The position numbers were made by a program, and so were the translations under genes. Shown one piece after another: positions 32,176 to 39,407 of a DNA stretch of 47,241 bases. Position 1 is the stretch's first letter, and each line of letters starts with the position of its first letter. The stretch is from Gammaproteobacteria bacterium. Its GTDB lineage: Bacteria > Pseudomonadota > Gammaproteobacteria > Pseudomonadales > Azotimanducaceae. The DNA lies in NCBI GenBank assembly GCA_009839505.1, contig VXPO01000106.1:1-47241 (forward strand), given 5' to 3'. The notes beneath the pieces are model-generated. The model was not told the DNA's origin. It ran no database searches and worked only from the letters and a program-made list of their open reading frames with translations.

Positions 32176-33554
32176 TGGCCAAAGCCAAGGTCGCCTTCGT
32201 CTGCGGCGATTGCGGCGCCGAACACAGCAAGTGGCAGGGCCAGTGCGCCTCCTGCGGGCAGTGGAACACGCTGCGCGAATTCATCCTGTCCACAACACGC
32301 CCGCAAGGCACCGGCTATACGGGTGAGACGCCCCGCTCGTCCCGGCTGGACGAGATCGAGACGACGACGGGCAAGCGCCTTGCATCGGGCTTCGAGGAAC
32401 TCGACCGCGTTCTCGGCGGCGGTTTCGTCGCCGGCTCCGTGGTCCTAATCGGCGGCGATCCCGGTGCCGGCAAGAGCACCCTGCTGCTGCAGGTGTCCAC
32501 CGTTCTAGGCGAGGGCACTGGCGACGCGCGCGTGCTCTACATCAGCGGCGAGGAGTCGCTCGGGCAGATCGCCGACCGGGCGCGGCGTCTCGGACTCGAA
32601 ACGGGCAATCTCGCCGTCGCTTCCGAAGTGCAGGTGGAGCGGATCGCCGAACTCGTGCAGGCCGAACGGCCCGCGCTGGTGGTGGTCGACTCGATCCAGG
32701 TCATGCAGGTGGCGACCTCGGACAGCCTGCCCGGCAGCGTCACCCAAGTACGCGAGTCCGCCGCGGAGCTGGTGCGTCTGGCAAAGCAGTCGGACATCGC
32801 CGTCGTCCTGGTCGGCCACGTCACCAAGGAGGGCAACCTTGCAGGGCCCAAGGTGCTCGAGCACATGATCGACTGCTACATGATGCTGGACGCACCGGCC
32901 GGCAGCCGCTACCGCACCCTGCGCAGCCTCAAGAACCGCTTCGGCGCGGTCAACGAGCTCGGTGTCTTCGCAATGACGGACACCGGCATGAAGCAGGTGT
33001 CGAACCCGTCGGCGATCTTCCTGCAGCGTCCCGACGAGATGGCGCCGGGCAGCGTGGTGACGGTCACCTGGGAGGGTACGCGGCCGCTACTGGTGGAAAT
33101 CCAGGCCCTGGTGGACGCGGTCCAGGGCGGCTATCCGCGCCGCGTGGCCGTCGGCCTCGACGCCCAGCGCCTGGCCATGCATCTTGCCGTGCTGCACCGT
33201 CACTGCGGCGTGTCGCTGGCCGACCAGGACGTCTTCGCCAACGTGGTCGGCGGCGTACGCATCGCCGAGACCGGTGCGGATCTCGCGCTGATCGTCGCGG
33301 CGATGTCGAGCTTCCGCAGCCGCGTGCTGCCCCGGGATCTCGTGGTCTTCGGCGAGCTCGGCCTCACCGGCGAGGTACGACCCGTACCCAACGGCGAAGG
33401 CCGTTTGCGCGAGGCCGCCAAGCACGGCTTCACCCAGGCCATTGTGCCGACCGCGAACCGACCCCGGCAGGCCATCCCCGGCATCGAGACACACGCCGCC
33501 GGCTCGCTGTCGCAAGCCCTCGGAGTGGTAAGCGGCTTGCCTGACAAGCCGTAG
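32175..33554 (+). CDS. radA: DNA repair protein RadA
   Basis: A 459-residue RadA, a RecA-like ATPase that drives branch migration in recombination. Visible parts: an N-terminal C4 zinc finger ('CGDCGAEHSKWQGQCASCGQ'), Walker A 'GGDPGAGKSTLLLQ', the RadA-specific 'KNRFG' motif, and a C-terminal Lon-protease-like domain lacking the Lon catalytic serine/lysine context. The start is the ATG overlapping the dnaB stop. The TAG stop at 33552-33554 is contributed by the palindromic repeat that begins at 33549. Confidence 0.96.
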   Translation: MAKAKVAFVCGDCGAEHSKWQGQCASCGQWNTLREFILSTTRPQGTGYTGETPRSSRLDEIETTTGKRLASGFEELDRVLGGGFVAGSVVLIGGDPGAGKSTLLLQVSTVLGEGTGDARVLYISGEESLGQIADRARRLGLETGNLAVASEVQVERIAELVQAERPALVVVDSIQVMQVATSDSLPGSVTQVRESAAELVRLAKQSDIAVVLVGHVTKEGNLAGPKVLEHMIDCYMMLDAPAGSRYRTLRSLKNRFGAVNELGVFAMTDTGMKQVSNPSAIFLQRPDEMAPGSVVTVTWEGTRPLLVEIQALVDAVQGGYPRRVAVGLDAQRLAMHLAVLHRHCGVSLADQDVFANVVGGVRIAETGADLALIVAAMSSFRSRVLPRDLVVFGELGLTGEVRPVPNGEGRLREAAKHGFTQAIVPTANRPRQAIPGIETHAAGSLSQALGVVSGLPDKP

Positions 33555-33609
33555 GGGCGACCCTTGTGGTCGCCCGTTCTGGCCCCTTGCGGCGACTGGC
33601 GCCCCTAGG
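33549..33609. repeat. Palindromic element, copy 5 (right part diverged)
   Basis: The left arm CCGTAGGGGCGACCCTTGTG from 33549 is intact. The right arm is shortened and diverged, ending GGCGCCCCTAGG. It starts inside radA: CCG-TAG is the last sense codon and stop. Confidence 0.8.
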
Positions 33610-33667
33610 TTCATCGTCTTGGCACCTACCAGGGGAATGCAGACTGCCCAACACTTCAATACAAGAC

Positions 33668-33716
33668 TGTTCCATAAATGAGGCATACAGTTGCTTTGAG
33701 GTCTATTAATGGAACA
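33668..33716 (+). promoter_or_regulatory. Candidate operator of the HipB-like gene, half-sites 41 bp apart
   Basis: TGTTCCAT (33668-33675) and ATGGAACA (33709-33716) form a perfect 8-bp inverted repeat. The second half contains the start codon. The start-to-start distance is 41 bp, the same as between the two hipBA operators at 22939 and 22980. Confidence 0.5.
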
Positions 33717-34062
33717 AGCGACGATGGCGAAGCCCGCGCAAAGAAGCTATTCCCGTTATGCCCGCGAAGCCGCAGAGCTTCTCGGACTGGCAATCCGTAA
33801 CGCGCGCATCGAACGCGACCTCACCGTCGCCGATGTCGCCGAACGCGCCGGAACTTCGCGCGGCCTCGTTCACCGCATCGAGAAGGGCGAAATGGGCTCC
33901 TCCATTGGTGCAGCTTTCGAGGTGGCTGCCATTGTCGGGCTGCGCTTGTTCGAAGCCGAACCCACAACGCTGACACGCCATCTGTCGATGGAACGCGACA
34001 AACTCACGCTGTTGCCGCAATCCGTCCGCACGGGAACGACGAAGGTGAAGGATGACTTCTGA
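33709..34062 (+). CDS. XRE/HipB-like HTH antitoxin or regulator
   Basis: A 117-residue protein with a helix-turn-helix at about residues 23-78: 'LGLAIRNARIERDLTVADVA', then 'AGTSRGLVHRIEKGEMGSSI'. This is the HipB type that accompanies HipA toxins in many proteobacteria. GAGG lies 7 nt before the ATG. The gene overlaps by 11 bp the start of a truncated hipA. With no partner kinase left, it may still bind its own promoter (inverted repeat over its start) or act on the other hipBA copy; the latter is speculation. Confidence 0.82.
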   Translation: MEQATMAKPAQRSYSRYAREAAELLGLAIRNARIERDLTVADVAERAGTSRGLVHRIEKGEMGSSIGAAFEVAAIVGLRLFEAEPTTLTRHLSMERDKLTLLPQSVRTGTTKVKDDF

Positions 34063-34183
34063 CCGCCCCGACGGGGCCGACCATAAAGTCCCGGAGCAAG
34101 CCTATGTCTGGATCTGGCTGCCCAGCGCGACGGGACCAACTAGGGACATCCACCCTAGAGCCGATCTGGGACACCCACCCTGA
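34052..34183 (+). pseudogene. hipA-like gene truncated after 43 codons
   Basis: ATG at 34052 overlaps the hipB-like gene. The first ~27 residues ('...VPEQAYVWIWLPSATGPT') look like the start of the HipA N-terminal subdomain. The frame then runs into the inverted-repeat element at 34141 and stops at TGA 34181-34183. No further HipA sequence is seen on the other side of the element up to nrdR, so the rest was deleted. Confidence 0.72.
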
Positions 34184-34299
34184 GACGCGAACTGGGGACA
34201 TGCATGTGCAGTCATCAGGCCGTACCTGGTGGGAGGGTGGGTGTCCCGTTTCGCCGAAAAGGTGGATGTCCCTTTTCCTGGAAAAGGTGGATGTCCCTA
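34141..34299. mobile_element. 159-bp non-autonomous element with 3+3 inverted subterminal repeats
   Basis: A perfect 14-bp terminal inverted repeat TAGGGACATCCACC (34141-34154) / GGTGGATGTCCCTA (34286-34299). Within each end the GGGACAyCCACC word recurs: left starts at 34143, 34168, 34195 (third copy weak), right ends at 34247, 34272, 34297, i.e. about every 25 bp. Multiple transposase-binding repeats at both ends recall IS21-type termini. No transposase is present; the centre is only ~30 bp. I could not find a target-site duplication. Confidence 0.7.
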
Positions 34300-34357
34300 T
34301 TCGTCCCACTGTCATCTCAAGGGGCACCGTCGAGGGCGTGCCGCACGGTCGTGGGGG

Positions 34358-34363
34358 TACAAT
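34358..34363 (+). promoter_or_regulatory. -10 box for nrdR, 6 nt from the start codon
   Basis: TACAAT ends 6 nt before the nrdR ATG at 34370, so transcription would begin at or next to the A of ATG. No -35 is convincing. Confidence 0.45.
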
Positions 34364-34369
34364 CCCGCC

Positions 34370-34834
34370 ATGCACTGCCCGTTCTGCAGCGCGTACGACA
34401 CCAAGGTGATCGATTCCCGCCTGGTGTCTGACGGAGACCAGGTGCGTCGCCGCCGCGAGTGCCTTACCTGCAGCGAGCGCTTTACCACCTTCGAGAGCGC
34501 GGAGCTGGTGATGCCGCGCGTCATCAAGAGCAACGGAGCGCGGGAACCGTTCAACGAGGACAAGCTGCGTGCAGGGCTCGTCCGCGCTCTGGAAAAGCGG
34601 CCCGTGTCGATGGAGATGCTCGAAACCATGATGAACCGCATACAGCACGACCTGCGCGCGACCGGCGAGCGCGAACTGCCGTCGCGCACTGTGGGCGAGA
34701 CGGTCATGAAGGAGCTCAAGAAGGTCGACCAGGTCGCGTACGTGCGTTTCGCATCGGTCTACCGCGACTTCCAGGACATCAGCGAGTTCTCCGAAGAGAT
34801 CGCTCGGCTCAAGATCGAGCTCGAAGGACCGTGA
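34370..34834 (+). CDS. nrdR: Transcriptional repressor NrdR
   Basis: A 154-residue NrdR: an N-terminal zinc ribbon ('[20 protein letters not shown]', then '[17 protein letters not shown]') and an ATP-cone ('[20 protein letters not shown]'). It senses dATP/ATP and represses ribonucleotide reductase genes. No Shine-Dalgarno at normal spacing; TACAAT sits 6 nt before the ATG, hinting at a leaderless message. It overlaps ribD by GTGA and starts the nrdR-ribD-nusB-thiL-pgpA run. Confidence 0.96.
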   Translation: MHCPFCSAYDTKVIDSRLVSDGDQVRRRRECLTCSERFTTFESAELVMPRVIKSNGAREPFNEDKLRAGLVRALEKRPVSMEMLETMMNRIQHDLRATGERELPSRTVGETVMKELKKVDQVAYVRFASVYRDFQDISEFSEEIARLKIELEGP

Positions 34835-35922
34835 TCGGCGACATAGATCGCCTGTTTCTGCGCCGCGCCGTCGAGCTAGCGCATCGGGGTCTCGTCAGCA
34901 CCACGCCGAACCCCCGGGTCGGCAGCATCATCGTTCGCGATGACCAGGTCATCGGTCGGGGATGGCACGTTCGCAGCGGTGAGGCCCATGCCGAAGTCAA
35001 CGCGATCAACGACGCCGGCGGCGACGTCGTGGGGGCCACGGTCTACGTCTCCCTGGAACCCTGCTGCCACACCGGCCTGCAGCCGCCGTGTACCGAATCG
35101 ATGATCCGCGCCCGGGTGGCTCGCGTCGTCGGCGCAATGACGGACCCGGATCCCCGGGTCGCCGGGCAGGGATACCAAGCCCTAAGAGATGCCGGCATCG
35201 AAGTGGACTCGATGGAGTTACCCGAAGCGTGCGAACTGAACGCGGGATTCGCCAAGCGCGTCACCGAAGGCAAACCGCTGGTGCGCATCAAGGTCGGTGC
35301 TTCGATGGACGGCCGGACAGCGATGGCGAGCGGCGAAAGCCGATGGATCACCTCGGCTGAAGCCCGCGCCGACGTGCAATCCTGGCGCGCACGAAGCTGC
35401 GCGATTCTGACCGGCATCGGTACAGTGCTTGCGGACGATCCGCGACTCGACGTCCGCGACGTCCGCTTCGCCACCGGCGGCGTCGTTCGCCAACCGCTGA
35501 TCGCCGTCGCCGACAGCCGGGGCCGCACGCCTGCGAAAGCGAGCTTGTTCAACGGCGGCGGTCGGGTCGTGCTCTTCGGCGGCTCGTCCGCGCCGGCGGA
35601 ACATCCCGGCACCGAGGTGGTTCGCCACGAGGGCGAGCAGGTCGACCTTTCCGCCGTGCTCGATTGGCTCGCGGCGGCGGGTTGCGGCGAAGTCCTGGTG
35701 GAAGCCGGGCCGACGCTGACCGGCGCGCTGTTCCAGGCCGAGCTGTGGGACGAAGCGTTGATCTATCTTGCTCCGAAGATGCTCGGCGATGCGGCGATGC
35801 CCATGGCGCGGCTGTCGTTCGAGCATCTGGCCGAAGCATTCCACGGCGACATCCGTTCCACCGACACCGTGGGCGGCAACCTGCGGGTGACACTGGTGCC
35901 CAACCGGCAGCGCGCTGCATGA
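34831..35922 (+). CDS. ribD: Bifunctional riboflavin deaminase/reductase RibD
   Basis: A 363-residue RibD catalysing two early steps of riboflavin synthesis. The N-terminal deaminase has the zinc site '[10 protein letters not shown]' and '[14 protein letters not shown]'. The C-terminal NADPH-dependent reductase starts near residue 148 ('[15 protein letters not shown]') and has '[14 protein letters not shown]'. The start is GTG in a GTGA overlap with nrdR. Downstream it overlaps nusB directly; ribE, ribBA and ribH, usually placed here in proteobacteria, are missing from this window. Confidence 0.95.
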   Translation: MIGDIDRLFLRRAVELAHRGLVSTTPNPRVGSIIVRDDQVIGRGWHVRSGEAHAEVNAINDAGGDVVGATVYVSLEPCCHTGLQPPCTESMIRARVARVVGAMTDPDPRVAGQGYQALRDAGIEVDSMELPEACELNAGFAKRVTEGKPLVRIKVGASMDGRTAMASGESRWITSAEARADVQSWRARSCAILTGIGTVLADDPRLDVRDVRFATGGVVRQPLIAVADSRGRTPAKASLFNGGGRVVLFGGSSAPAEHPGTEVVRHEGEQVDLSAVLDWLAAAGCGEVLVEAGPTLTGALFQAELWDEALIYLAPKMLGDAAMPMARLSFEHLAEAFHGDIRSTDTVGGNLRVTLVPNRQRAA

Positions 35923-36356
35923 ACACGCCGAAGGTCAACACCTGGGCTCGGCGACGGGCACGTCGCGCCCTGCTGCAAGCCGTCTATGCCTGGCAGATGA
36001 CCGCCGCCGACCTGGCCGACCTCGTGGCGCAGTTCTCGGACAAGCAACTGAATCGCGCCGACGTCGACTACTTCCAGGGTTGTCTGCAGGGCGTGTTGAC
36101 CGACGTCGAGGAGTTGGACCCCCTGTTTGAACCGTATCTCGATCGGAGCATCGCCGACCTCGACCACGTCGAAAGGGCGATCCTGCGCACGGGCGTGTTC
36201 GAACTGAAGAACCGGCCCGACGTCCCCGCCCGGGTCGTGATCGACGAATGGGTGGAACTCGCCAAGAGTTTCGGCGCACAAGAGAGCTTCCGCTACGTCA
36301 ACGGTGTCCTCGACCGCGTCGCCCGGGACCTGCGCGGGGCCGAACTCGAAGCATGA
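35919..36356 (+). CDS. nusB: Transcription antitermination factor NusB
   Basis: A 145-residue all-helical NusB. The N-terminal 'RRRARRALLQAVYAWQMT' and C-terminal 'VPARVVIDEWVELAKSFGAQ', 'FRYVNGVLDRVARDLR' are characteristic. It binds boxA RNA with S10 and supports rRNA antitermination. It overlaps ribD (ATGA) and thiL (ATGA), so it is tightly coupled. Confidence 0.96.
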   Translation: MNTPKVNTWARRRARRALLQAVYAWQMTAADLADLVAQFSDKQLNRADVDYFQGCLQGVLTDVEELDPLFEPYLDRSIADLDHVERAILRTGVFELKNRPDVPARVVIDEWVELAKSFGAQESFRYVNGVLDRVARDLRGAELEA

Positions 36357-37315
36357 ACGGCGAGTTCGACCTGATCGACCTGATCGTCACCACCCTCGGA
36401 ACGACCGCCACCCGCGACGGTGTCGTCGTCGGACCCGGGGACGATGCCGCGGTGCTCGCGCTACCTCCCGACCACGAACTGGTCGTGTCCACGGACTCGC
36501 TTGTGGCGGACAGACACTACCCCGCCGGGGCGTGTGCGGACGCTATCGGCTACCGCAGCCTGGCCGTGGCGACCTCCGATCTCGCTGCCATGGGCGCCCA
36601 ACCTGCGTACGCCACGGTGGCGCTCACCAGCCCGGAGCTGGCCGCGGACTGGGCGAAGCGCTACGCGAAGGGGCTGGCACAGGCGGCACAGGCCTTCGGC
36701 ATGGCCATCGTCGGCGGCAATCTCGCTCGCGGACCGGAGACTGTCACAGTTACCGTCTTCGGCCACGTTCCGCGCAGTACGGCGATCATCCGATCGGGCG
36801 CGCGGCCCGGACACACGCTCTACGTCACGGGCGCGCTGGGCGGAGCGGGTCTCGCACTAGGCGACGAGACCTTGAGCGAGTGTTCGCTGGCAGCCCTTGA
36901 GCCATCGTCGACGGACCCCGCGTCGCCACTCGCCCGGTACTGGAAGCCGCAACCGCGCATCGCCGTCGGCGTCGATCTCAGAGGAGTCGCCAGCGCCGCC
37001 ATCGACATTTCCGACGGCCTGTCCGCGGACCTCGGGCACCTGTGTCGGGCGAGCGCCCTCGACTGCGATGTGGATCTCGCGCGCCTACCCCTGTGCCCCG
37101 GCGCCGAGCCCGCTGTCGCCGCCTCGGCCGGCGATGACTACGAACTCGCGTTCACCGCGCCGCCCGAACTTCGCGATGCGGTGCGGGACATCGCGGGTCG
37201 AACCGGAGTCGCCATCACGCCGATCTGCACGGTGCGCGAGAGCACAGGGGCCGGTGTGCGCTGGTTTCGCGACGGCACCGCGGTCAACGTTGCAGCGGGC
37301 TTCCATCATTTCTGA
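36353..37315 (+). CDS. thiL: Thiamine-monophosphate kinase ThiL
   Basis: A 320-residue ATP-dependent kinase making thiamine diphosphate from the monophosphate. Conserved features: 'GPGDDAAVLALP' (residues about 22-33), 'STDSLVADRHY', 'AVATSDLAAMGAQP', and 'AIDISDGLSADLGHLC' with metal-binding aspartates. It would serve the ThDP-dependent lyase at 18513, among others. It overlaps nusB by ATGA; its last codons overlap the probable start of pgpA. Confidence 0.95.
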   Translation: MNGEFDLIDLIVTTLGTTATRDGVVVGPGDDAAVLALPPDHELVVSTDSLVADRHYPAGACADAIGYRSLAVATSDLAAMGAQPAYATVALTSPELAADWAKRYAKGLAQAAQAFGMAIVGGNLARGPETVTVTVFGHVPRSTAIIRSGARPGHTLYVTGALGGAGLALGDETLSECSLAALEPSSTDPASPLARYWKPQPRIAVGVDLRGVASAAIDISDGLSADLGHLCRASALDCDVDLARLPLCPGAEPAVAASAGDDYELAFTAPPELRDAVRDIAGRTGVAITPICTVRESTGAGVRWFRDGTAVNVAAGFHHF

Positions 37316-37799
37316 CGAATCAACAAAGCTGACCGCTCGCAACCTAGGCGATCCGCTGGTCTTGATCGCAACGGGGGCGGGCTGTGGATTCTCTCCCCTC
37401 GCGCCGGGAACCATCGGCTCGCTCCTCGGCGCCGTCCTCTGGTGGTTCGCGTTCGCCGAACTCGACCTCCTTGGGCGCACGCTCGTCGCTTGTGTTGCAC
37501 TAGCGCTCGCCACGGTCGTCGTCCAACGCCTGCAGGCGCGCAAGCCCGTCGGGGACTCGGCAGCCATCGTCGTCGACGAGATCGTCGGCATCTGGTTCGC
37601 GTTGCTGGCCGCGCCGAAGTCCCTCTATTGGGTCGTCGCCGGCTTCCTGCTGTTCCGGGTACTCGACATCGCCAAGCCTTGGCCGATCTCGTGGGCGGAC
37701 CGCAACCTCAAGGGAGGACTCGGGATCATGGTCGACGACGTTATGGCCGGCGTCGCGGCGACCGGTGTGCTGGCGTTCCTCGGGTGGACGATCGGCTGA
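37290..37799 (+). CDS. pgpA: Phosphatidylglycerophosphatase A
   Basis: About 169 residues with four membrane segments. Conserved PgpA segments: 'GFSPLAPGTIGSLLGAVLWW', 'DSAAIVVDEIVGIW' and 'DIAKPWPISWADRN', then 'GGLGIMVDDVMAGV'. It dephosphorylates phosphatidylglycerophosphate in the inner membrane. There is no ATG or GTG at a suitable place; TTG at 37290, overlapping thiL by 26 bp, is the best start I see. Convergent with xseB with a 1-bp gap. Confidence 0.9.
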   Translation: MQRASIISDESTKLTARNLGDPLVLIATGAGCGFSPLAPGTIGSLLGAVLWWFAFAELDLLGRTLVACVALALATVVVQRLQARKPVGDSAAIVVDEIVGIWFALLAAPKSLYWVVAGFLLFRVLDIAKPWPISWADRNLKGGLGIMVDDVMAGVAATGVLAFLGWTIG

Positions 37800-37800
37800 C

Positions 37801-38052
37801 CTAGGCGGACGGGTCGGCGTCACCTTCGCCGGACAGGTCTAGTTCGTCTCCTTCCTGGGTCAACGCCTTGATCCGAAGTTCGGCGTCGCGCAACGCCGAC
37901 TGGCAGTCCCGGGTGAGCTTGATACCCCGCTCGAACGCCGCGAGGGACTCCTCCAGGCTCAGGGAACCCTCTTCCATTCGAGTGACCAAGGCTTCCAATT
38001 CCGCCAGCGATGCCTCGAAGTCGATGGATTCGTCCGTGCCGCCTTCGCTCAT
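37801..38052 (-). CDS. xseB: Exodeoxyribonuclease VII small subunit
   Basis: An 83-residue XseB. The signature 'FEASLAELEALVTRMEEGSL' and 'SLEESLAAFERGIKL' are present; the C-terminus is acidic. It partners XseA (not in this window) in single-strand DNA digestion. The usual neighbours ispA and dxs are absent. The ATG overlaps the upstream small gene (ATGA). Confidence 0.94.
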   Translation of the reverse strand: MSEGGTDESIDFEASLAELEALVTRMEEGSLSLEESLAAFERGIKLTRDCQSALRDAELRIKALTQEGDELDLSGEGDADPSA

Positions 38053-38318
38053 GATCGTTCCCGTGCCGCGTTCGCCGCGTCTATGGAGAAGGATGCGCCG
38101 TTGACGAGCCGCCAGGACGCCGTCTCCTCGTCGAGTTCCACGAGTCCGAGCCGCTCGAGATTGCTCAACTCGCCCCGTACCTCCCAGGCTCCGTAGGGGG
38201 TGCCCTCGGCCCGCAGGTGTGTGGTGACATCGCCGGGCCTGAACGACTCGGTGCCCGCTTGTCCGAGCGCCGCCACCGCGTCGAACACGGTCTTCGTGCG
38301 CCTCGCCTGCTCGCTCAA
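38049..38318 (-). CDS. Small winged-helix-like protein, function unknown
   Basis: An 89-residue protein overlapping xseB by ATGA, so it is the first gene of a two-gene unit. The pattern 'TKTVFDAVAALGQAG...FRPGDVTTHLRAEG...WEVRGELSNLERLGLVELDE...WRLV' resembles a winged helix (helix, helix, recognition helix, beta-wing). No family I can name. A regulatory role is inference. Coding is supported by the overlap with xseB and consistent codon use. Confidence 0.62.
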   Translation of the reverse strand: MSEQARRTKTVFDAVAALGQAGTESFRPGDVTTHLRAEGTPYGAWEVRGELSNLERLGLVELDEETASWRLVNGASFSIDAANAARERS

Positions 38319-38432
38319 AACGTCGGTCCCCGAATGGATCGCGCGGCTTTGTACCAGAAAAGCGGTGACAAGCCTACCGGACGGTTACAACCCGCCGCTC
38401 TCGGCAAAGGCGTGTCCCCGAAAAACGCCGGA

Positions 38433-38438
38433 TAGAAT
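38433..38438 (+). promoter_or_regulatory. Candidate -10 box for the enoyl-CoA hydratase gene
   Basis: TAGAAT, 29 nt before the ATG at 38468, in the 149-bp divergent gap. GGAGGG follows as the ribosome site. The -35 is not clear. Confidence 0.4.
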
Positions 38439-38467
38439 GACACGGTTCGACTACCCCGGAGGGAAGA

Positions 38468-39268
38468 ATGTCCGACGACGTGCTGCACGAGGAGCGAACC
38501 GGCCACGTGGCGATCCTCACCCTCAACCGCCCCGAAAAGCTCAACGCCCTGAACGGGAAGTTGCGCGACGCGACGCGCGAAACGCTCGCCGGCATCCGCG
38601 CGGACGACCAGGTACGTGCCGTCGTCATCACGGGCGCGGGTCGCGGGTTCTGCTCCGGCGCCGACCTGACCGCCGGACGGCCGGAGGCAGCGCCACCACC
38701 GCCGACCCAGAACGACCACCTCGACGACCTCGGCTGGGTCGGCCACCAGGCGCTGTCCGTCTACGGTCTGGACAAACCCGTGATCGGCGCCGTGAACGGT
38801 GTCGCGGCGGGGGCGGGCATGAGTCTCGCCCTGGCCTGCGACGTCCGCGTCGGCTCGAATCAAGCCCGATTCAAGACGGTGTTCATCGAACGGAACCTGT
38901 CGCCGGACTCCGGCATGAGTTTCTTCCTGCCACGCATCGTCGGCTATTCACGGGCCGCCGACCTGATCTACACCAGTCGCACGGTGGACGCCGACGAAGC
39001 CTTCCGCATCGGCCTCCTCGACCGCTTGGTGGCGCATGACGAGCTCCTCGACAGCGCCGTGGCCTTGGCCGAACAGATGGCAGCTTGGCCACCGTTGGCG
39101 CTGCGCGTGTCCAAGCGCGTGCTGCAGCACAACGTGGAGTGCGACCTCGACAGCGCGTTGCGCTTCGAACTCTCAAGCCTTGCGGTGGGCAATCGCGCCG
39201 TCAACGACCGCAGGGAGTCGGTCGCCGCCTTTCGTGAGAAGCGCAAGCCGAACTACACGGGAACCTGA
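38468..39268 (+). CDS. Enoyl-CoA hydratase/isomerase family protein
   Basis: A 266-residue crotonase-fold protein. The oxyanion-hole segments are 'GAGRGFCSGADLTAG' (about 56-70) and 'NGVAAGAGMSLALACDVRVG' (about 114-133). At the second catalytic position 'IERNLSPDSGMSFFLPRIVG' has Asp-Ser where hydratases have Glu, a pattern closer to PaaG-type isomerases or other subfamilies than to classic hydratase. GGAGGGA lies 6 nt before the ATG. It stands alone, without other beta-oxidation genes. Substrate unknown. Confidence 0.87.
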   Translation: MSDDVLHEERTGHVAILTLNRPEKLNALNGKLRDATRETLAGIRADDQVRAVVITGAGRGFCSGADLTAGRPEAAPPPPTQNDHLDDLGWVGHQALSVYGLDKPVIGAVNGVAAGAGMSLALACDVRVGSNQARFKTVFIERNLSPDSGMSFFLPRIVGYSRAADLIYTSRTVDADEAFRIGLLDRLVAHDELLDSAVALAEQMAAWPPLALRVSKRVLQHNVECDLDSALRFELSSLAVGNRAVNDRRESVAAFREKRKPNYTGT

Positions 39269-39288
39269 CTACAATGCGCACTTTTTTC

Positions 39289-39386
39289 GGGGAACTACAT
39301 CGCTTACTACACAGGACGCGACGTGTAGTGGTTCTGTCTGTGGAGCAGACTACCTCGTGGTTTTGTAGCCAGCGATATAGTTCCCC
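39289..39386 (+). other. Structured 98-bp inverted-repeat element with internal hairpins
   Basis: Outer arms GGGGAACTACATCGCT (39289-39304) and AGCGATATAGTTCCCC (39371-39386) pair over 16 bp with one mismatch. Inside are ACTACAC/GTGTAGT (39306-39312 with 39323-39329) and GTCTG-TGGAG-CAGAC (39336-39350); a third short pairing near 39351-39367 is weak. The fold is a closed multibranch. It fills most of the 139-bp gap before the hydrolase gene. Small mobile element or structured RNA; undecided. Confidence 0.6.
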
Positions 39387-39407
39387 TGTTGCGTACTGGA
39401 GCCAACG

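Noticed and set aside
33555-33708. Additional small gene in the radA to hipB-like gap
   Set aside because: The stretch holds the rest of a palindromic repeat and a half-site of an inverted repeat; no frame with a ribosome site or protein-like composition was seen.
34141-34299. Possible short CRISPR array (repeats about every 25 bp)
   Set aside because: The repeats are inverted between the two halves, only 12 bp long, with spacers of about 13 bp, and no cas gene is nearby. A transposon-end architecture fits better.
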